A stretch of 31,313 bases of DNA from Nitrospirota bacterium (lineage in GTDB: Bacteria; Nitrospirota; JACRHJ01), in NCBI GenBank assembly GCA_021815285.1, contig JAKAHE010000002.1:1-31313 (forward strand). Direction: 5' to 3'. This document shows positions 7,098 to 14,165 of the stretch, piece after piece (the first letter of the stretch is position 1; the number at the start of each line of letters is the position of its first letter). The position numbers were made by a program, and so were the translations under genes. Below the pieces are notes generated by a model. It was not told the DNA's origin. It searched no databases and saw only the letters and a list, made by a program, of their open reading frames with translations.

Positions 7098-7452
7098 GCT
7101 TTCCATACTCGTCACTGGCGACACTAAGATGCGCCGCCTGAACCGGCAGTGGCGCGGCATTGACAAGACGACCGACGTCCTGTCTTTTTCCATGCTGGAG
7201 GGCGATGGCATTGCCAGCGCAAAGGACGCGCCGCTTGTCCTTGGCGACATAGTCATCTCCGCTCCGAGGGCGCTTGCGCAGGCTGTGGAGGCCGGACATT
7301 CCCTTGAGGAAGAGATGCTGTTCCTTCTCGTCCACGGCATCCTGCACATCATGGGCTACGACCACGAAAGCGGCGGGATAGAAAAGCAGAGGATGGAAGG
7401 AAAACAGAAGGAGCTTTTAAGATCGATAATGGAAAAGAAAAAGCAAAGGTAA
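6994..7452 (+). CDS. ybeY: Endoribonuclease/rRNA maturation factor YbeY
   Basis: Zinc-dependent RNase for 16S rRNA 3'-end maturation and ribosome quality control. The zinc motif is HGILHIMGYDH. I start at CTG 6994, with the purine-rich GGGGGGAGG at 6978-6986 and a 7-nt spacer. The in-frame peptide before GTG 7030 reads VRTVNSQRKVKV, which matches the first strand of the family. No ATG, GTG or TTG lies upstream in frame. From CTG the three histidines fall at 114, 118 and 124, the same numbers as in E. coli YbeY. GTG 7030 has a weaker GAGG and remains a possible (shorter) start. It lies between the 7TM-HD gene and the kinase fusion, the usual neighbourhood. Confidence 0.9.
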   Translation: MVRTVNSQRKVKVSAGTLRQAAMKALSHLGCADAELSILVTGDTKMRRLNRQWRGIDKTTDVLSFSMLEGDGIASAKDAPLVLGDIVISAPRALAQAVEAGHSLEEEMLFLLVHGILHIMGYDHESGGIEKQRMEGKQKELLRSIMEKKKQR

Positions 7453-8147
7453 AGCCTCAGAGCTGGTATCAGAGCGCGAACCTGGCCATAGAGGGTGTGC
7501 TTTACGCGACCAGGACGCAAAGGCACATGCGGCTTCATTTCATGGCCGCCGCGCTCGTTATCATGCTGGGGCTTTTTTTCGGTCTCGACAGGGCCTCCTT
7601 CATCGCGCTTTCCCTGGCCGTGGTAATTGTCCTTGTGGCCGAGGTTATAAACACGGCGATAGAGGCGATGGTTGACCTCGTTTCCGAGGAGGTGCACCCG
7701 GCGGCCAAGGCTGCCAAGGACACCGCGGCAGGCGCGGTTTTCATAGCGTCGTTCGGCGCGCTTATCATAGGCTTTCTTATCCTCTACCCGCACGTGGCCC
7801 AGGTTGTAAAGGCCGGGGTAGCGGAGACAAAGATTGCCGGCGAGAACGTGGCCTTCATGGCGCTCATCGTCGTGGTCATAACCGTAATCATGGCCAAAAC
7901 CTATATCGGGCGCGGCTCTCCGCTAATGGGCGGAATGCCGAGCGGCCATGCGGCGGCGGCATCGTCGATATTCGTTATAACGCTTTTCTTAACGTCTAAC
8001 GCTCTGGTCTCGATCCTTGTGCTGGTGATGGCGGCGATGGTATCGCACAGCCGCATCGCGCTTGGCATACACAAGCCCAAGGAAGTTATCCTGGGCGCGA
8101 TTCTGGGAGGGCTTGTAACGCTTTTCATATTCCTGCTGTTTGTGTAA
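7422..8147 (+). CDS. Prokaryotic diacylglycerol/undecaprenol kinase fused to PAP2 phosphatase
   Basis: Two membrane lipid enzymes in one chain. The N-terminal half matches the Gram-positive-type DgkA (undecaprenol kinase): KPQSWYQSANLAIEG, then EVINTAIEAMVD and HPAAKAAKDTAAGAV. The C-terminal half has PAP2 motifs: GGMPSGHAA, then SHSRIALGIH and KEVILG. Phosphorylating undecaprenol and dephosphorylating a polyprenyl or lipid phosphate would both act in lipid-carrier recycling; the substrate is inference. The conserved KPQSW region lies upstream of the first in-frame GTG (7497), and the frame has no ATG, GTG or TTG before it. ATC 7422 follows AAGGAG (7408-7413) by 8 nt, so I start there. Alternatives are a base missing from the A-rich 7433-7442 after ATG 7429, or -1 slippage. 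It overlaps ybeY by 31 nt. Confidence 0.85.
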   Translation: MDNGKEKAKVKPQSWYQSANLAIEGVLYATRTQRHMRLHFMAAALVIMLGLFFGLDRASFIALSLAVVIVLVAEVINTAIEAMVDLVSEEVHPAAKAAKDTAAGAVFIASFGALIIGFLILYPHVAQVVKAGVAETKIAGENVAFMALIVVVITVIMAKTYIGRGSPLMGGMPSGHAAAASSIFVITLFLTSNALVSILVLVMAAMVSHSRIALGIHKPKEVILGAILGGLVTLFIFLLFV

Positions 8148-8156
8148 GGAGATTCG

Positions 8157-8501
8157 ATGCGAGCGCTTATGGGTGTTTTTATATCCTTTGCCGTTTGTTT
8201 TTTTCTTGTAAATATCGCCTTCGCCGACGATTCCGGAAAATGCATAACCGGGAAGTGCCACGCCGGGATGCTCGACAGGAAATACGTTCACGGCCCGGTG
8301 GCGGTGGAGGAATGCGGGGATTGCCACAAGGCGGCGGGAGGCGGGCACAAGTTCGTCCTGACGGCACAGCCGCCGCAGCTATGCACAATGTGCCACGACG
8401 AAAAACAGATGGTAAGCCGCCCCTCGTGCCGGTGTCACGACCCGCACAGTTCGAACAACAGACATCTGCTCCTGGACGGCGTCGGCAAGGAATGCAGGTA
8501 A
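8157..8501 (+). CDS. Small secreted multiheme cytochrome c (doubled CXXCH type)
   Basis: ATG 8157 follows AAGGAG closely. Residues 1-23 are a Sec signal peptide ending AFA before DDSGK, so the product is periplasmic. Heme-like motifs in order are CITGKCH (CX4CH), CGDCH, CTMCH and a degenerate CRCH. The run CRCHDPHSSNNRHLL is typical of the doubled-CXXCH family, but the last motif has only one residue between the cysteines. Histidines that could be sixth ligands surround them. The chain ends soon after (GKECR), where longer relatives would carry another motif. At 114 residues it is probably a two- to four-heme electron carrier. It sits oddly between lipid kinase and ftsY, with 9- and 12-nt gaps. 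Confidence 0.75.
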   Translation: MRALMGVFISFAVCFFLVNIAFADDSGKCITGKCHAGMLDRKYVHGPVAVEECGDCHKAAGGGHKFVLTAQPPQLCTMCHDEKQMVSRPSCRCHDPHSSNNRHLLLDGVGKECR

Positions 8502-8513
8502 GGGAGGGTAATT

Positions 8514-9431
8514 TTGGGATTTTTCGACAAGCTTAAATCCGGCCTTACGAAGACCCGCGACAGCTTTGTCGCCGGGATAGAAAACGCGGTCTATGGCAGG
8601 AAGAAAATAGATGCGGCGCTCCTTGACGAACTCGAAGAACTGATGGTGCTGGCAGACCTTGGCGTGGAGACGTCCGGCGCGATAATACGGGAAGTTCAGG
8701 AGAAGGTCAGAAGGCAGGAACTCATGGACGCGTCTCTGCTGAAAAAAGAGATAAAGGACCAGATACGCGGCATCCTGCGTGGCGACACCGGGACGTTCGG
8801 GGCGGGGCGGGGCGGAGAGAGCCTTTCCGTCTATCTCTTTGTCGGTGTCAACGGCACGGGTAAGACAACCACCATCGGCAAGCTCGCGGCGAAATTTTCC
8901 TCAGACGGGAAGAAGATCATCCTGGCGGCTGCGGACACCTTCCGCGCGGCTGCGTCGGAACAGCTCGTCCAGTGGGGAGAAAGAGCGGGGGTGGACGTCA
9001 TCCGCCATAAAAGCGGGGCCGACCCGGGCGCGGTGGTATTCGACGCAATCGCCGCCGCGCGCGCAAGGGAGGCGGATATCCTTCTCGTGGATACGGCGGG
9101 CAGGCTCCATACCAAGGCGAACCTCATGGAGGAGCTTAAGAAGATAAACCGCGTGATAGAGCGCGAACTTCCCGGGGAACCTTCTGAAGTGATTCTTGTA
9201 CTCGATGCGACGACCGGCCAGAACGCGCTGTCTCAGGCGAAGCTTTTCAATCAGGCGGTAGGCGTTACGGGCATAATCCTTACGAAGCTCGACGGCACGG
9301 CCAAGGGCGGGATTGTCGTCGCCATCGCCTCCGAGCTTGGGATACCCGTAAAGATGATAGGCGTGGGAGAGAAGCAGGAAGACTTGCAGTTGTTCAATCC
9401 GGACGAATTTGTAGAGGCGCTGTTCGAGTAA
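8514..9431 (+). CDS. ftsY: Signal recognition particle receptor FtsY
   Basis: GTPase that docks SRP-ribosome complexes at the membrane. The start is TTG 8514, with GGGAGGG at 8502-8508 and a 5-nt spacer, giving MGFFDKLKSGLTKTRD, the usual N-domain start. The long acidic A domain of enteric FtsY is absent, as in many lineages. The N domain covers about residues 1-95 and the G domain the rest: GVNGTGKTT (111-119), DTFRAAA (141-147), DTAGR (193-197), TKLDGTAKGG (257-266). The length of 305 is typical for the short form. Its stop is 2 nt from the stop of the convergent PilZ gene, inside a short palindrome (9426-9439). Confidence 0.97.
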   Translation: MGFFDKLKSGLTKTRDSFVAGIENAVYGRKKIDAALLDELEELMVLADLGVETSGAIIREVQEKVRRQELMDASLLKKEIKDQIRGILRGDTGTFGAGRGGESLSVYLFVGVNGTGKTTTIGKLAAKFSSDGKKIILAAADTFRAAASEQLVQWGERAGVDVIRHKSGADPGAVVFDAIAAARAREADILLVDTAGRLHTKANLMEELKKINRVIERELPGEPSEVILVLDATTGQNALSQAKLFNQAVGVTGIILTKLDGTAKGGIVVAIASELGIPVKMIGVGEKQEDLQLFNPDEFVEALFE

Positions 9432-9433
9432 TT

Positions 9434-9796
9434 TTACTCTTCCTCCTCCGCCTCGCGCTCCCTCTGCACCCACTCGTCGATCTTGTCCTGGATTAGAGGG
9501 TCGAGGTCGAGAAACTTCAGCCCCATGCCGGGGTCCTTGTTGCCGGCCTCGGAGAACGTCCTGCTCCAGACTACCTGCGCCTTGCATCTTATTGTGAAAT
9601 CCGCCCTTGGAAGGGTAAATTCTATCTCGAATTCGTCTCCCGGATTTCTCGGAGTGACGGTCTTGATAAATACGCCCGCGCGGCTGACGTCGCGCGCGTA
9701 GCCGAAAAAATATTTCCGACCGTCGCCGACCTTGGTGCGCGTGACCAGGACGTGGTTCCTGGTATCGGCTCTTCTCTCTGCTCCGGGAAAATCCAA
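9434..9796 (-). CDS. PilZ-domain protein
   Basis: Single-domain PilZ protein of 120 residues, a likely cyclic di-GMP receptor. The binding signature is present: RRADTR near the N-terminus (RxxxR) and, about 25 residues on, DVSRAGVFI (D/NxSxxG). Beta-rich PilZ strands follow (FEIEFTLP, IRCKAQVVW) and the chain ends in an acidic helix (EREAEEEE). The start is TTG 9796, with GGAGG upstream in the purine-rich leader (spacer about 5). Its target is unknown. It is transcribed alone, away from the PHP gene and convergent with ftsY. The presence of PilZ implies cyclic di-GMP signalling, although no GGDEF or EAL gene is in the window. Confidence 0.85.
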   Translation of the reverse strand: MDFPGAERRADTRNHVLVTRTKVGDGRKYFFGYARDVSRAGVFIKTVTPRNPGDEFEIEFTLPRADFTIRCKAQVVWSRTFSEAGNKDPGMGLKFLDLDPLIQDKIDEWVQREREAEEEE

Positions 9797-9831
9797 GCCC
9801 CCCCTCCGCGCAGTTAAATGAAGGATACTTC

Positions 9832-9860
9832 TTGGACAGTCGTAATTTAAGCACTAAAGT
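9832..9860 (+). promoter_or_regulatory. Sigma-70-type promoter for the PHP/TPR operon
   Basis: TTGGAC (9832-9837) and TAAAGT (9855-9860) are separated by exactly 17 bp. The expected start of transcription is about 18 nt ahead of the TTG codon at 9885, leaving room for its AAGGAG (9872-9877). It lies in the short divergent gap with the PilZ gene. Confidence 0.55.
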
Positions 9861-9884
9861 TCTTGCAAGTCAAGGAGTTTTCTC

Positions 9885-10577
9885 TTGAAAACCGGAGCCT
9901 TTTATGTTATTTTCGTAACCCTTATGATAGACCTGCACACCCATAGCCTTTTTTCCGACGGCGCGCTTGTCCCGGCGGAACTCGTGCGCCGCGCGATGGT
10001 GAAGGGTTACGAGGCGATAGCCATCACGGACCATGCGGACAGCTCGAATCTCGACTTCATAATCCCCAGGATAGTCCGCGCGGCGGAAGACCTCTCCGGG
10101 CTTATGCCGATAACGGTCATACCGGGAATAGAGCTTACCCATGTTCCGCCCAAGTCTATAAAAGCATTGGTTAATCAGGCGCGGAAGATGGGCGCGAAGA
10201 TAATCGTCGTCCACGGAGAATCGCCCGTGGAGCCGGTGGCGGAAGGGACAAACGGGGCCGCCATCGCCGCGGGAGCGGACATCCTCGCGCATCCGGGGTT
10301 TATTACGGACAGGGACGCCTCTATTGCCGCAAGGAAAGGCGTTTTCCTCGAGATTACGGCCAGGAGCGGGCACTCGCTTACAAACGGTCATGTCGCAAAG
10401 ACGGCCCTCAAGGCCGGGGCGAGACTGATAATAAATACGGACGCACACGAACCGGACGACCTGATTGACGATGCCTTCGCGGAAAAGGTCTTATTCGGCG
10501 CGGGTTTATCTGCTAAAGAATGCGCGGCGGCTTTCAGGAATTCGAGAGAGATTGTAAACAGGGTTCTCGGAGGATAA
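9885..10577 (+). CDS. PHP-domain metal-dependent phosphoesterase
   Basis: PHP family, related to histidinol phosphatase and YcdX-type enzymes. The motifs are DLHTHSLFSDG (first metal cluster), ITDHAD, then PGIELTH, VVHGE, AHPG and INTDAHEPDDL, the ordered His/Asp ligands of a trinuclear site. The start is TTG 9885, supported by AAGGAG at 9872-9877 with a 7-nt spacer. ATG 9924 (MIDLHTH) is the alternative but lacks a ribosome site. The length of about 230 residues means a stand-alone PHP domain, not a polymerase domain. The substrate is not predictable. It is followed after 1 nt by the membrane TPR gene, so the two are co-translated. Confidence 0.85.
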   Translation: MKTGAFYVIFVTLMIDLHTHSLFSDGALVPAELVRRAMVKGYEAIAITDHADSSNLDFIIPRIVRAAEDLSGLMPITVIPGIELTHVPPKSIKALVNQARKMGAKIIVVHGESPVEPVAEGTNGAAIAAGADILAHPGFITDRDASIAARKGVFLEITARSGHSLTNGHVAKTALKAGARLIINTDAHEPDDLIDDAFAEKVLFGAGLSAKECAAAFRNSREIVNRVLGG

Positions 10578-10578
10578 T

Positions 10579-11439
10579 TTGACCACCTGGAGAAAAAGGA
10601 CAGGCAAGAAGAAGGAGCAGTTCAGCGGGCCGGACGAGCTACAGTCATTCACCCAGAAGGCGCTCCTGTATGTCCAGAAAAACATTAATAAATTTTACAT
10701 AGGTCTTGCCGCCCTGGCGGTAATCGTAATCGCGGCATCGGTCTGGTTCCTGGCGGCGAAATCCTCTCAGGAAAAGGCTGCGGCAACGATTGCAACTGCC
10801 CTTGAATATTACGATTTAAATTCCGCAGCCCCCGGCGGCAAGCCCATGACTTCCGTTGAGCGGCTCGAAAAGGCCGGCGAACTCCTGGGCCAGGTGGCCT
10901 CCGGAAGCGGCAGGCAGGCCGATATTGCCCTGTATTATCAAGCAAATACGGACTTTGAACTCGGCAACATAGACAAGGCGATACAGGAGTATAACGCGCT
11001 CAAGGCGCGCGCGCAGAACCCTCTTCTGGCGTCGCTTGCGAACCAGAGGCTGGCCTCGGCGTATCTTGAAAAAGGCAATAAAAACGAGGCGATAGACGTC
11101 CTCGTTTCAGATTCTAAACTTGCCGGAAGCTTCTTCAAGGACGAGGACAAGTTCCGCTATGCGCAGATACTTGCGAAGAGCGGGAACACGAGCGAAGCCG
11201 TAGGGCAGCTCGAAGGGCTGATTAAGGAATTCCCTGATTCTCCGTGGACTTCCGATGCGAGGATGGAACTCTCGAAGCTGACCGGCAAGCCGGTAGGAGC
11301 GCCACAGGCGATGCTCGGAGCGCCGTCCTCCGGCCCGATAAAAATCGTCACCGCGCCAGCGCCTGTAGGGGCGAAAACACCCCCCCCGCCCGCCCCAGGC
11401 GCGACAAAACAGGCCCCCGCTTCGCCCGGCAAAAAATAG
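10579..11439 (+). CDS. Membrane-anchored TPR protein (YfgM-like)
   Basis: The start is TTG 10579, with GGAGG at 10569-10573 and a 5-nt spacer. A basic N-terminus (WRKRTGKKKE) precedes a single hydrophobic segment (about residues 41-59, GLAALAVIVIAASVWFLAA), so the bulk should be periplasmic. TPR-like repeats follow (DIALYYQANTDFELGNIDKA, ANQRLASAYLEKGNKNEA, FRYAQILAKSGNTSEA). The last 40 residues are a Pro/Ala-rich tail. This layout resembles the YfgM/TPR_21 family, which in E. coli is a SecYEG-associated chaperone-like protein; the equivalence is inference. It lies directly after the PHP gene and ends before a 270-nt convergent gap. Confidence 0.75.
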   Translation: MTTWRKRTGKKKEQFSGPDELQSFTQKALLYVQKNINKFYIGLAALAVIVIAASVWFLAAKSSQEKAAATIATALEYYDLNSAAPGGKPMTSVERLEKAGELLGQVASGSGRQADIALYYQANTDFELGNIDKAIQEYNALKARAQNPLLASLANQRLASAYLEKGNKNEAIDVLVSDSKLAGSFFKDEDKFRYAQILAKSGNTSEAVGQLEGLIKEFPDSPWTSDARMELSKLTGKPVGAPQAMLGAPSSGPIKIVTAPAPVGAKTPPPPAPGATKQAPASPGKK

Positions 11440-11465
11440 CGGACATAGCCAGAAAGAGACCTCTC

Positions 11466-11543
11466 AATACGGCAAAAACGCCTGTTCCCCGCGCCCCGTT
11501 TTCTGCATGAAACGGCCTGTTTTGCGGTATTTTTTGCCGTATT
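11466..11543. repeat. 13-bp perfect inverted repeat with nested hairpin
   Basis: AATACGGCAAAAA (11466-11478) and TTTTTGCCGTATT (11531-11543) are exact inverted copies separated by 52 nt. Inside, CCGTTT (11496-11501) and AAACGG (11510-11515) form a second hairpin with an 8-nt loop. The element lies between the convergent TPR and Slt genes. It could be an RNA structure acting on either 3' end, a small untranslated RNA, or a miniature element with terminal repeats. No coding potential is evident. Confidence 0.6.
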
Positions 11544-11611
11544 TCCGATACCGGCGTAAAAACGCGCTTTTTTAGGATTTTTATCTTAACAATCGACATC
11601 TTCCATGAATA

Positions 11612-11641
11612 ATCCGGAATCGCTCCGGATAATAAATTTTT
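11612..11641 (+). terminator. Candidate intrinsic terminator after the PHP/TPR operon
   Basis: Perfect 7-bp stem ATCCGGA (11612-11618) / TCCGGAT (11624-11630) with loop ATCGC, followed by AATAAATTTTT. The T-run starts 6 nt after the stem, so it is not ideal. The rest of the 11440-11709 gap holds the inverted repeat listed separately and otherwise no feature I can support. Confidence 0.45.
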
Positions 11642-11709
11642 CCTACCGATGATATTTACTCCTTGGCGCCCGCCCTGCAATATAAGCAAACGGCGGCGCA
11701 AATAAACCC

Positions 11710-14022
11710 CTACCGGGAATACAGCATCTTGTACATGAAGTAATTCCGGAGGACCTTCTTCACGTATCCGCGGGTCTCAGAGTAGTTGATGTTTTCGATG
11801 AAGTAGTCGTCCGGCATGTCTTTGCCGGAAGTCCACTTCGCAAGGGCGAGGGCCCCGGCGTTATATTCGGCGAGGACATATGCAAGCCGCCCGTTATGTT
11901 TCTTTAAAAGCTGTCTGAGGTAATAAGAGCCTATCGGTATGTTGTAGCAGTAGTTTTTCAGGTCTCCTTTTCCAGGGCTGTCCACGTTCATCTTCCGGCA
12001 CACTATATCCGCAGTCCCTTTCATAAGCTGCATGAGTCCGACCGCGCCTACGGGCGATACCGCATTCGGGGAGCAGTGAGACTCCTCGCGGATTACCCCG
12101 CTTATGAGCCACGGGTCGAGGCCGTAGCCCTCCGCTTCGAGGTATACCGCGTCCCAGTAGGGGAGCGGGAACAAGTCCCGCAGAACGTCCGCGGGGATGT
12201 CCGGCTTCCCGGCATGGAAACTCGCCGAGTATGCCGAAGTGAGGAGTTCCAGGGGCCTTCTGTATTCCCCTATGAAATGGTATGCGTCTACAAGCTTGCC
12301 GGCATCCCGGGGGATTCTGAAAAGCCTCTCCGCGTGCCGGAGTTCCTTGAACGCGAGGCTGTCGAGGCCCTGAAGGCCAAGTTCGTATGCGGCGGCGAGC
12401 CTCGGGTCAGGCTTTGCCGGGGGCGTATCCGGCCCGTCGTCTATATCCTGCGGGCCGGGCAGGCTGTCTTGGTCCGCGCCGTCCGAAAATATCCTGCGCG
12501 GCTGGGCCGCTATGAGGCCATAAAAGGAGTATGGATAGGACGTTTTCAGTTGGCCGATGAGGAGCGCGGCGTCTTTTTTGTCGCCCGTAAGGCCGAGCGC
12601 CTTAGAGCGCCAGTAAAGCGCCTGCGGGGCAAGCGAGGAGTTCGGGTAGTCGGCATACAGCATGGAGAAGCTTTCCTGAGCGCTCGCGTAGTCGTCTTTT
12701 TTGTAATGCGCCCAGCCGGCCTGCCAGAGCGCCTCGTCCATGCGGGGCCAATCCGGGAATGCCTTGACAAGCCTGCCGAGCGCGTCGAGCGCGCCGTCGT
12801 AATCCCCCTCTTCCGAGAGCGCCGTGCCGAGGAGATAGAGGGCTTCGGCGCTGTTGTCCTCATGCGGATACCCCCTGAAGCACCGCTTTACGGTAGCCGT
12901 GAGCCTTGCCTTGTCCCCCTCGCGGAGATAAACCCTCGCGAGCAATAGATACGCCTCCGACGCCTCGTCGGCGGGAAGTTTCTTTGCAATGGCCGCGCGC
13001 ACGGCCTTTATGGAGCCGATATCGTCCCTCAGGCGAAAGTAGCACTCCCCTTCGCCCAGGAGGACCTTTGAGCGGAAACGGGGGTCTTTATTAAGCCTGT
13101 ATGCCTCCCCGTATGCCTTCAGAGCGCTGTCGCACATGCCCCATCGCACGAAGGACTCCGCCCTTTGCATGTAATCGTCCGCGCCGAATTTTTTGATGCC
13201 TATGCCGAGCGCCCTGAGCCTCTTTTCTGCCTTCGGGGCAAACGACAACCCCGGATATTTCCGCCAGAGGACGCCGTAGTATCTGACCGCCTTTTTTGAA
13301 TCGCCCGCCCCGGCATAAGCCAGGGACATGATGTAGTAAGCCCTGGCCTCACTCCCGCCGGGAAGCTGCCTCATGTGCAGACGCCCCATAAGCTCTGCCG
13401 CCTCGGTATATCTGCCGAGGAGCAGGCATATGTCCCCGGCCTGGAGGATGCAATCGGATGCTATGGCCGGTTGACCGGCGGCGGATAGATATAACCTGAG
13501 CGCGTTACTGTAATCCCCCGACCGCCTGAAACGCTCCGCGAGCAGGAAATCCGCATAGCCCGAAAGCGCGGGCAGTTTACGTTTGGACATCCGGAAATAC
13601 CTGGCGGCCTTGCCGGGGTTCCCGGATGCTCCATAGGCGCGCGCGGCCAGGAAAAGACCGCGGCCTTCCCAGGCGGTGCCGGAGTAATTATGGCAGATTT
13701 CCCTTGCCGCCGTCGCCGCTCCGGAATAATCCCCGTCCTGGAAAAGCTCGAGGGCGGACTCGAATTTGTCAGCCGCTCCGTCGTCCTTGCGGGTTTTCTT
13801 GTGGACGTCGAAGTGGAATGTGGGCCGCTCGTCCGGTGTGAGTATGGAATAGCCCTGCATGGGGACGGGCGCGGGGATGGAATAGCCTCCGAGCGGGGAT
13901 AAAATGGAATGGGCCTGCATCGGGGCCGGGGGCGCGGAAAGAGCGCCTGCCGGCGCGCCGGGGGCGGCTTGCGCAAAGACCGGGAACACAAAGAGGAATA
14001 ATGAGAAAAAAAACAACTTCAT
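11710..14022 (-). CDS. slt: Soluble-type lytic murein transglycosylase with TPR-like repeats
   Basis: Periplasmic peptidoglycan-cleaving enzyme. I start at ATG 14022 (MKLFFFSLFLFVFPVFAQA, a clean signal peptide). ATG 14055 adds 11 residues and has AGGA, but it overlaps the likely promoter -10 (14058-14063). A Pro-rich spacer precedes a long series of TPR-like repeats, which fills about 450 residues (for example AARYFRMSKRKLP, EALYLLGTALSEEGDYDGAL, EALWQAGWAHYKKDDY). The SLT domain occupies the last 140 residues: GVIREESHCSPNAVSP with the catalytic Glu before Ser, GAVGLMQLM, and AEYNAGALAL. At 770 residues it is longer than Slt70, owing to the extra repeats. It stands alone, convergent with the TPR operon. 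Confidence 0.92.
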   Translation of the reverse strand: MKLFFFSLFLFVFPVFAQAAPGAPAGALSAPPAPMQAHSILSPLGGYSIPAPVPMQGYSILTPDERPTFHFDVHKKTRKDDGAADKFESALELFQDGDYSGAATAAREICHNYSGTAWEGRGLFLAARAYGASGNPGKAARYFRMSKRKLPALSGYADFLLAERFRRSGDYSNALRLYLSAAGQPAIASDCILQAGDICLLLGRYTEAAELMGRLHMRQLPGGSEARAYYIMSLAYAGAGDSKKAVRYYGVLWRKYPGLSFAPKAEKRLRALGIGIKKFGADDYMQRAESFVRWGMCDSALKAYGEAYRLNKDPRFRSKVLLGEGECYFRLRDDIGSIKAVRAAIAKKLPADEASEAYLLLARVYLREGDKARLTATVKRCFRGYPHEDNSAEALYLLGTALSEEGDYDGALDALGRLVKAFPDWPRMDEALWQAGWAHYKKDDYASAQESFSMLYADYPNSSLAPQALYWRSKALGLTGDKKDAALLIGQLKTSYPYSFYGLIAAQPRRIFSDGADQDSLPGPQDIDDGPDTPPAKPDPRLAAAYELGLQGLDSLAFKELRHAERLFRIPRDAGKLVDAYHFIGEYRRPLELLTSAYSASFHAGKPDIPADVLRDLFPLPYWDAVYLEAEGYGLDPWLISGVIREESHCSPNAVSPVGAVGLMQLMKGTADIVCRKMNVDSPGKGDLKNYCYNIPIGSYYLRQLLKKHNGRLAYVLAEYNAGALALAKWTSGKDMPDDYFIENINYSETRGYVKKVLRNYFMYKMLYSR

Positions 14023-14057
14023 AAAAAGGCGGGCCTTAAAAATCAATTCCGTCATTA

Positions 14058-14086
14058 ATTATCCTGCATCCGCGCGTTCGTGTCAA
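14058..14086 (-). promoter_or_regulatory. Strong sigma-70-type promoter for the lytic transglycosylase
   Basis: On the minus strand, TTGACA (14086-14081) is followed after 17 bp by GATAAT (14063-14058). That is eleven of twelve consensus bases at optimal spacing. Transcription would begin near 14051, just inside the longer ORF, which favours the internal ATG at 14022. Confidence 0.65.
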
Positions 14087-14111
14087 CTGAAATTTGAGCG
14101 ATTTTGCGGCC

Positions 14112-14140
14112 TTGACTTAAAAACCGCCCAGGATTAAAAT
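14112..14140 (+). promoter_or_regulatory. Sigma-70-type promoter for the yibQ-like/tsaD/dusB operon
   Basis: TTGACT (14112-14117), a 17-bp spacer, then TAAAAT (14135-14140). The start of transcription would be about 18 nt before ATG 14166. It is back-to-back with the transglycosylase promoter, the two -35 boxes being 25 bp apart, so one regulator could act on both. Confidence 0.65.
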
Positions 14141-14165
14141 ATCTCTTCTGTCTACTGGAGTTTTG

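Noticed and set aside
9426..9439. Palindrome GAGTAATTTTACTC as a terminator
   Set aside because: A 6-bp AT-rich stem with a 2-nt centre is too weak; it mainly reflects two convergent GAG-TAA ends.
8901..9854. 317-codon minus-strand ORF across ftsY and the PilZ gene
   Set aside because: It covers two well-supported genes in other frames and lacks any recognisable domain.
12076..12948. 290-codon plus-strand ORF inside the transglycosylase gene
   Set aside because: Arg/Val-rich antisense of slt codons, no domain pattern and no ribosome site.
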